Positions 5,227 to 9,100 of a DNA stretch of 9,100 bases are shown one piece after another (positions within the stretch are counted from its first letter, which is position 1; each line of letters starts with the position of its first letter). Below the pieces are notes generated by a model. The model was not told the origin of the DNA and ran no database searches. It saw only the letters and a list, made by a program, of their open reading frames with translations. The position numbers and the translations under genes were made by a program. The DNA comes from Thermotogaceae bacterium (GTDB taxonomy: Bacteria; Thermotogota; Thermotogae; Thermotogales; Thermotogaceae). The stretch covers positions 1 to 9,100 of the forward strand of contig JAGHBG010000014.1 in assembly GCA_021161105.1 (NCBI GenBank). The letters are read 5' to 3'.

Positions 5227-7872
5227 ATGGAGAAATATGTCTACTTTTTTGGAAATGGAAAAGCAGAAGGTAACGCAAAGATGAAGGATATTTTAGGTGG
5301 TAAAGGCGCAGGTCTTGCTGAAATGACAAATCTTGGTGTACCGGTTCCTCCGGGATTTACAATTTCTGCTGAGGTATGCAAATATTATTACGATCATGGA
5401 AGAACGTATCCAGAAGGCTTGAAAGAGCAAGTAAAAGAAGCACTTCATAGGTTAGAAGAAGTTTCTGAGAAAAAATTTGGAAGTGTTGAAAATCCACTTC
5501 TTGTTTCTGTCAGGTCCGGTGCGGCCATATCGATGCCTGGGATGATGGATACGGTTTTGAATCTTGGACTTAATGATGAAACTGTAAGAGGATTGGCTAA
5601 ACTTACCAACAATGAAAGATTTGCCTACGACGCTTACAGAAGGTTTTTGCAGATGTTCGGAGATATAGTGATGGGGATAGATAGACTCAAGTTTGAGAAA
5701 GAACTTGAAAAAATGAAGGAAGAAAAAGGGGTAAAACTTGATACAGAACTTGATGCGGAGGATCTCAAAAAGCTTGTTGAGAAGTTCAAGAAGATATATA
5801 AAGAAGAAGGAAAAGAATTTCCACAGGATCCATGGGAGCAGCTTTGGAAGGCAATAGATGCTGTTTTTGGAAGTTGGATGAATGAAAGAGCGATTACTTA
5901 TAGGAAGATAAATGGAATAAAAGAAGATGAACTTTTAGGAACCGCAGTTAATGTAGTTATGATGGTATTTGGAAACATGGGAGAGGGCAGTGGAACAGGA
6001 GTTGCTTTTACGAGGAATCCAAATACGGGAGAGAAGAAACCTTATGGAGAGTTTCTTCCGAATGCACAGGGTGAAGATGTTGTCGCAGGTATAAGAACTC
6101 CCCTTAAACTTGATGAACTCAAGAGTAGACTCCCAGAGGTTTATGAACAACTTATGGAAGTTATGCAAAGGCTTGAAAAGCATTTCAGAGATATGCAGGA
6201 TGTAGAATTTACAGTTGAAAAAGGAAAGCTTTACATTCTTCAGACAAGATCAGGTAAGAGAACCGCTACGGCGGCTATTAAGATAGCTGTTGATATGGTT
6301 AAAGAGGAACTTATAACCAAAGAGGAAGCGATCCTGAGAGTTGAGCCAAGACATGTTGAAACAGTTTTGCATCCAATGTTTGATCCTGAAGAAAAGGCTA
6401 AAGCTAAGGTTATAGCTAAAGGGCTTCCAGCTTCTCCAGGTGCAGCTTCTGGAAAAGCTGTATTTGACGCAAAAACTGCTGAAGAATGGAAGAAAAACGG
6501 AGAAAAAGTAATCCTTGTAAGACCAGAAACAAGCCCAGAAGATGTTGGAGGCATGGCTGCAGCTGAAGGTATTCTTACCTCAAGGGGTGGAATGACATCA
6601 CACGCAGCGGTTGTTGCTAGAGGTATGGGTAAACCTGCAGTTGTTGGTGCAGAAGAAATAGTTGTTGATGATGTTGAAGAGTTTCTTAAGGTCGGGGATG
6701 TTGTTGTGAAGAAAGGTGAATGGATTTCCATAGATGGCGCAACAGGAGAAGTTCTTTTGGGTAAGGTTAAGGCCATGGAACAACAAGGACTCTCAGGAGA
6801 GCTTGCTGAACTTTTGAACTGGGCAGATGAAATCAGAAGATTAGGAATTAGGGCAAATGCTGATATTCCACGAGATGCTAAAGTTGCGAGAGAGTTTGGT
6901 GCAGAAGGAATAGGGCTTTGTAGAACAGAGCACATGTTCTTTGAGAAGGATAGAATTCCAAAGATGAGAAAAATGATAGTGGCAAGAACCAAGGAAGAAA
7001 GAGAAAAAGCATTGGAAGAGCTTCTTCCGCTTCAAAAAGAAGACTTTAAAGGACTCTTCAAAGAAATGGAGGGTTATCCAGTTACAATAAGACTTCTTGA
7101 TCCACCACTTCATGAATTTTTACCAAAAGAACAAGAACAGCTTGAGCAAGTTGCAAAGGATCTTGGAATAAGTGTAGAAGAGCTCGAAGAAATTGTGGAG
7201 GCTCTTCATGAATTCAACCCGATGCTTGGACACAGAGGTTGTAGACTTGCTATAACATATCCGGAAATTGCAATAATGCAAACGAAAGCAATTATAGGAG
7301 CCGCTATAGAACTTAAAAAAGAAGGTATGGAAATAGAACCCGAGATAATGATCCCACTTGTTGGCCATGTAAACGAAATCAAGTATCTTAAAGAGATCAT
7401 AGAGGAAGTTGCTGATAAGATGATAGAAGAAGCTGGAGTCGAGCTTAAATACAGGGTAGGAACGATGATTGAGGTTCCAAGGGCAGCTGTAACAGCTGAT
7501 CAAATTGCTCAAGAAGCGGAATTCTTTAGTTTTGGAACCAACGACCTTACGCAGATGACTTTTGCATTCTCAAGAGATGATATAGGTAAGTTCCTTCCAG
7601 AATACCTTGAGAAGAAAGTTCTTGATATTGATCCATTTAAGACAATAGATAGAGATGGAGTAGGATCACTTGTCAGGATAGCTGCTGAGAAAGGTAAAGC
7701 AACGAGGTCAGATCTTAAAGTAGGAGTCTGTGGTGAGCACGGTGGAGATCCTGCATCTATAGAGTTCTTCAATTCTATCCCACAACTTGATTATGTTTCC
7801 TGTTCTCCATACAGAGTACCAGTGGCAAGACTTGCCGCAGCACAAGCGGAAGCAAAACAAAAGAAACAGTGA
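5227..7872 (+). CDS. ppdK: Pyruvate, phosphate dikinase
   Basis: The 881-residue enzyme, full length for the family, interconverts ATP + phosphate + pyruvate and AMP + pyrophosphate + PEP in the cytoplasm. The N-terminal ATP-grasp domain (about 1-345) has GGKGAGLAEM with Lys26, VRSGAAISMPGMMDT with Arg96, and VEF...LQTRSG with Glu327 and Gln339. The swivelling phosphohistidine domain (about 390-510) carries GGMTSHAAVVARGMGKPAVV, with catalytic His459 and, two residues before it, Thr457, the position phosphorylated by regulatory kinases in plants. The C-terminal PEP/pyruvate barrel has CRTEHMFF (Arg566), RLLDPPLHEF (Arg622), MIEVPRA (Glu749), FGTNDLTQ (Asn772) and CGEHGGDP with Cys835. Every residue I recognise from the Clostridium symbiosum enzyme is conserved. 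AAGGAGGTG at 5209-5217 fixes the start. No DUF299-type regulatory kinase gene is adjacent. In pyrophosphate-using thermophiles this enzyme can act glycolytically, making ATP from PEP. Confidence 0.98.
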   Translation: MEKYVYFFGNGKAEGNAKMKDILGGKGAGLAEMTNLGVPVPPGFTISAEVCKYYYDHGRTYPEGLKEQVKEALHRLEEVSEKKFGSVENPLLVSVRSGAAISMPGMMDTVLNLGLNDETVRGLAKLTNNERFAYDAYRRFLQMFGDIVMGIDRLKFEKELEKMKEEKGVKLDTELDAEDLKKLVEKFKKIYKEEGKEFPQDPWEQLWKAIDAVFGSWMNERAITYRKINGIKEDELLGTAVNVVMMVFGNMGEGSGTGVAFTRNPNTGEKKPYGEFLPNAQGEDVVAGIRTPLKLDELKSRLPEVYEQLMEVMQRLEKHFRDMQDVEFTVEKGKLYILQTRSGKRTATAAIKIAVDMVKEELITKEEAILRVEPRHVETVLHPMFDPEEKAKAKVIAKGLPASPGAASGKAVFDAKTAEEWKKNGEKVILVRPETSPEDVGGMAAAEGILTSRGGMTSHAAVVARGMGKPAVVGAEEIVVDDVEEFLKVGDVVVKKGEWISIDGATGEVLLGKVKAMEQQGLSGELAELLNWADEIRRLGIRANADIPRDAKVAREFGAEGIGLCRTEHMFFEKDRIPKMRKMIVARTKEEREKALEELLPLQKEDFKGLFKEMEGYPVTIRLLDPPLHEFLPKEQEQLEQVAKDLGISVEELEEIVEALHEFNPMLGHRGCRLAITYPEIAIMQTKAIIGAAIELKKEGMEIEPEIMIPLVGHVNEIKYLKEIIEEVADKMIEEAGVELKYRVGTMIEVPRAAVTADQIAQEAEFFSFGTNDLTQMTFAFSRDDIGKFLPEYLEKKVLDIDPFKTIDRDGVGSLVRIAAEKGKATRSDLKVGVCGEHGGDPASIEFFNSIPQLDYVSCSPYRVPVARLAAAQAEAKQKKQ

Positions 7873-7897
7873 TGAGAAAGAACTATTGAAAAAGTAC

Positions 7898-7922
7898 GGG
7901 CGCCATAAGGCGCCCTTTTTTT
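7898..7922 (+). terminator. Rho-independent terminator after ppdK
   Basis: GGGCGCC (7898-7904), loop ATAA, GGCGCCC (7909-7915) form a perfect 7-base-pair all-GC stem with a tetraloop, followed by seven T (7916-7922). It lies 25 bases after the ppdK stop. On the opposite strand the same stem is followed, after GTAC, by five T (from A at 7889-7893), so it may also stop transcription of the convergent minus-strand gene that ends at 7996. Confidence 0.95.
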
Positions 7923-7995
7923 GATTTTTTACTTATCAATATATTGTCAGAATTTGTATACCACATAGAAATTCTTTAGATTTTGTTTGTGAATT

Positions 7996-8523
7996 TTATG
8001 GAATTGGTTCTAGCAAGCCTATTCCAAATCTAAAAGAATTCTCTGTGTACACAAAAGAAAAGAAGAGTTTATCTTTGAACACCATTCCTTTTGGAGGTTT
8101 AAGATAATATTTGAGCTCTATAAAAATATCTTTTGCAAAGGAAAAATCGTGATTTATTGGATAATATGTTCCAAATAAAAATGAATAATCATTAAGGTTT
8201 GTTCCCAATACAACACCAACCATTCCTTTTCCTTGCCATTTTCCTTCAAAGTCACTATAAAGATACATCATAGAAGGTCCGCCAATAATAACTCCTTGAT
8301 GAAACAGGGGAATGAAGCCAAATACATTGAAAGAAAGTCTTTTGGCTCCATCATCATATGTAACATACACATCGAGCCGAGCGAGGTCTTGATAAAATCC
8401 CGCTCCTAAGGACCATCCTGTTGGTGTAGCATAAGAAAAACCGCCGAACATCAATAAATCAAAGGAATACAAGGTGGAAACTGATAAGAAAACAAATATA
8501 ATTATTAGTAATATCTTATTCAT
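7996..8523 (-). CDS. Small secreted or outer-membrane beta-barrel-like protein of unknown function
   Basis: The 175-residue product starts MNKILLIIIFVFLSVSTLYS, a signal peptide with probable cleavage after residue 20. The mature part alternates short, aromatic- and glycine-rich segments (FGGFSYATPTGWSLGAGFYQ, ARLDVYVTYDDG, FIELKYYLKPP, FFSFVYTENSFRFGIG), the look of an antiparallel beta barrel or beta sandwich in the outer envelope. I do not recognise a family. The frame stays open for 22 more codons upstream to 8589, but the ATG at 8523 is preferred: it has a strong GAGGTGA Shine-Dalgarno, it begins the signal peptide exactly, and the longer version would run through the ribosome binding site of the divergent gene. 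The gene converges on ppdK and is divergent from the L7Ae-like gene. Confidence 0.8.
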   Translation of the reverse strand: MNKILLIIIFVFLSVSTLYSFDLLMFGGFSYATPTGWSLGAGFYQDLARLDVYVTYDDGAKRLSFNVFGFIPLFHQGVIIGGPSMMYLYSDFEGKWQGKGMVGVVLGTNLNDYSFLFGTYYPINHDFSFAKDIFIELKYYLKPPKGMVFKDKLFFSFVYTENSFRFGIGLLEPIP

Positions 8524-8528
8524 CGTTA

Positions 8529-8535
8529 TCACCTC
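8529..8535 (-). promoter_or_regulatory. Ribosome binding site fixing the start of the minus-strand exported protein
   Basis: The minus strand reads GAGGTGA here, 5 bases before the ATG whose first base is at 8523. It supports the 175-residue form over a 197-residue form starting at 8589. Confidence 0.8.
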
Positions 8536-8539
8536 GGGT

Positions 8540-8565
8540 AAATTATAACAAAACAAATTATAACA
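8540..8565. repeat. 11-base direct repeat with overlapping divergent -10 elements
   Basis: AAATTATAACA occurs at 8540-8550 and again at 8555-8565, a 15-base period, inside the 55-base gap between two divergent start codons. Each copy contains TATAAC on the + strand and TATAAT on the minus strand. The left copy is at the right distance to be the -10 of the L7Ae-like gene (leader about 23 bases), and the right copy that of the minus-strand gene (leader about 27 bases). No good -35 box is visible for either. The repeat is certain; its promoter role is inferred. Confidence 0.5.
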
Positions 8566-8570
8566 GGAGG
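8565..8570 (+). promoter_or_regulatory. Ribosome binding site for the TTG start at 8579
   Basis: AGGAGG sits 8 bases before the TTG at 8579. No ATG or GTG start is suitably placed, so this site decides the use of a TTG start. Confidence 0.8.
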
Positions 8571-8578
8571 GGTGCAAT

Positions 8579-8887
8579 TTGAAAAACAAAATTTATTCCC
8601 TTTTGGGATTTGCCGCAAGATCTAGGAATTTGGTATTTGGAAAGGAAAGGATAAGAGCTTATATTAAATCCAGAAGGAAGAAGAAATTAATTATATTAGC
8701 AGAAGATGCGAGTGATAGGATAAAAAAGGATATTAAAATGAGGTGTGAAAGTTTTGGAGTAAAGATTTTAGAAATGTTTACGAAAAAAGAGCTAGGTATT
8801 TTAATTGGAAAAGGGGAAATAACGGCATTTGGAGTAGAAAATGACGGAATAGTCGATGGAATATTGAAAGAAATTGGAGGGAAGTAA
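8579..8887 (+). CDS. L7Ae/YlxQ-family RNA-binding protein
   Basis: The 102-residue basic protein starts with TTG, supported by AGGAGG eight bases upstream. It fits the bacterial L7Ae/L30e-like group (YlxQ, YbxF): LLGFAARSRNLVFGKERI at the start, the KKKLIILAEDASDRIKKDI core strand and loop, then KKELGILIGKGEITAFGV near the end. Members bind kink-turn RNA, and YlxQ often sits in the nusA-infB operon, which is not the setting here. The N-terminal half is notably rich in Lys/Arg (IKSRRKKKL), consistent with RNA binding. There is no signal or membrane segment. It starts a unit with the YdjM-like gene, whose start is 2 bases past its stop. The family is confident; the RNA target is unknown, so no gene symbol is given. 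Confidence 0.88.
   Translation: MKNKIYSLLGFAARSRNLVFGKERIRAYIKSRRKKKLIILAEDASDRIKKDIKMRCESFGVKILEMFTKKELGILIGKGEITAFGVENDGIVDGILKEIGGK
8876..8881 (+). promoter_or_regulatory. Ribosome binding site for the TTG start at 8890
   Basis: GGAGGG within the last codons of the L7Ae-like gene lies 8 bases before TTG at 8890 but 17 bases before the in-frame ATG at 8899. The spacing favours the TTG start. Confidence 0.6.
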
Positions 8888-8889
8888 AG

Positions 8890-9100
8890 TTGCCAGGGAT
8901 GAGAACTCATTTGTTGTTAGGATCATTGTTTTATCCAGTTTTTTATTTGATATATTTCTTAATTCTCAAAGTAGACCCTATTGATGAATATGGCATAAAT
9001 GTTGTTGTCACATCTTACATTTTATTTGTGATTGGTAGCGAATTACCTGATATCGATGCGGACTTTGCTCCTATAAGATATTTTGTCCACGCTCTATTAC
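8890..9100 (+). CDS. YdjM-family membrane-bound metal-dependent hydrolase, N-terminal part (runs off window)
   Basis: Seventy codons are open from a TTG at 8890 to the end of the window. The protein begins with the family's short pattern MRTHLLLG (a conserved early TH), followed by a hydrophobic segment (LFYPVFYLIYFLILKV), a second one (VVVTSYILFVIG), and then the signature GSELPDIDADFAPIRYFVHA, which matches the G-x-x-LPDxD ... R ... H pattern of YdjM/DUF457 inner-membrane proteins with putative metal ligands. The biochemical role of the family is poorly known. The start at 8890 is 2 bases after the L7Ae-like stop, so translation is probably coupled; an ATG at 8899 is the alternative. The gene is cut by the window edge, not necessarily broken. 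Confidence 0.8.
   Translation, partial: MPGMRTHLLLGSLFYPVFYLIYFLILKVDPIDEYGINVVVTSYILFVIGSELPDIDADFAPIRYFVHALL

Noticed and set aside
6240..6992. A 250-codon open frame on the minus strand opposite ppdK
   Set aside because: It is antisense to the strongly conserved phosphohistidine domain, its translation is low-complexity Ser/Thr/Pro/Ala, and there is no Shine-Dalgarno. It is a by-product of ppdK codon use.
7937..7975. Palindrome CAATATATTG (7937-7946) and an inverted repeat AGAATTT/AAATTCT (7949-7955 and 7969-7975)
   Set aside because: Both are pure AT-rich or short stems with a 13-base loop in an AT-rich gap between convergent genes; such matches are expected by chance, and there is no T-tract in the right place for a minus-strand terminator.

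Overview
This window reads as a chromosomal segment of a thermophilic, AT-rich bacterium, most likely a member of the Thermotogota (Thermotogales). The reasons are: arginine is encoded mostly by AGA/AGG and isoleucine often by ATA; the proteins are rich in Lys and Glu; Shine-Dalgarno sites are very strong (GGAGG variants before nearly every gene); SpoVS occurs with no other sporulation gene in view; and glgA sits directly beside a GalT-like gene, an arrangement I recall from other Thermotogales but cannot verify here. The genus cannot be decided by eye.

Layout. Positions 1-423 hold the 3' end of a metallo-beta-lactamase-fold hydrolase. A near-consensus promoter (420-448) overlaps its stop codon and starts a five-gene cluster on the + strand: glgA (glycogen synthase), a GalT/ADP-glucose-phosphorylase-like nucleotidyltransferase, spoVS, an unrecognised 84-residue protein, and a RidA-family deaminase. 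These genes are separated by 6 to 26 bases, or overlap, and are probably co-transcribed. A weaker promoter candidate precedes an exported 419-residue protein of unknown function (3947-5206), which is followed 20 bases later by ppdK (pyruvate, phosphate dikinase, 5227-7872). A perfect GC hairpin with a T-tract ends that unit.

The right end has a minus-strand gene for a small secreted or outer-membrane-like protein (7996-8523). It is divergent from a two-gene + strand unit made of an L7Ae/YlxQ-type RNA-binding protein (8579-8887) and the start of a YdjM-family membrane protein (8890 to beyond the window). Both of these begin with TTG. The 55-base divergent intergenic region holds an 11-base direct repeat that contains the likely -10 elements for both directions.

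Functionally the window is mainly central carbon and storage metabolism: glycogen synthesis, sugar-nucleotide turnover, and PEP/pyruvate interconversion using pyrophosphate. It also has several poorly characterised small or exported proteins. I see no mobile element, CRISPR array, tRNA, rRNA or defence system. The points that most deserve follow-up are the nucleotidyltransferase next to glgA, which has an altered zinc site and an uncertain substrate; the spoVS/84-residue/ridA trio; and the exported protein with an apparent internal duplication.
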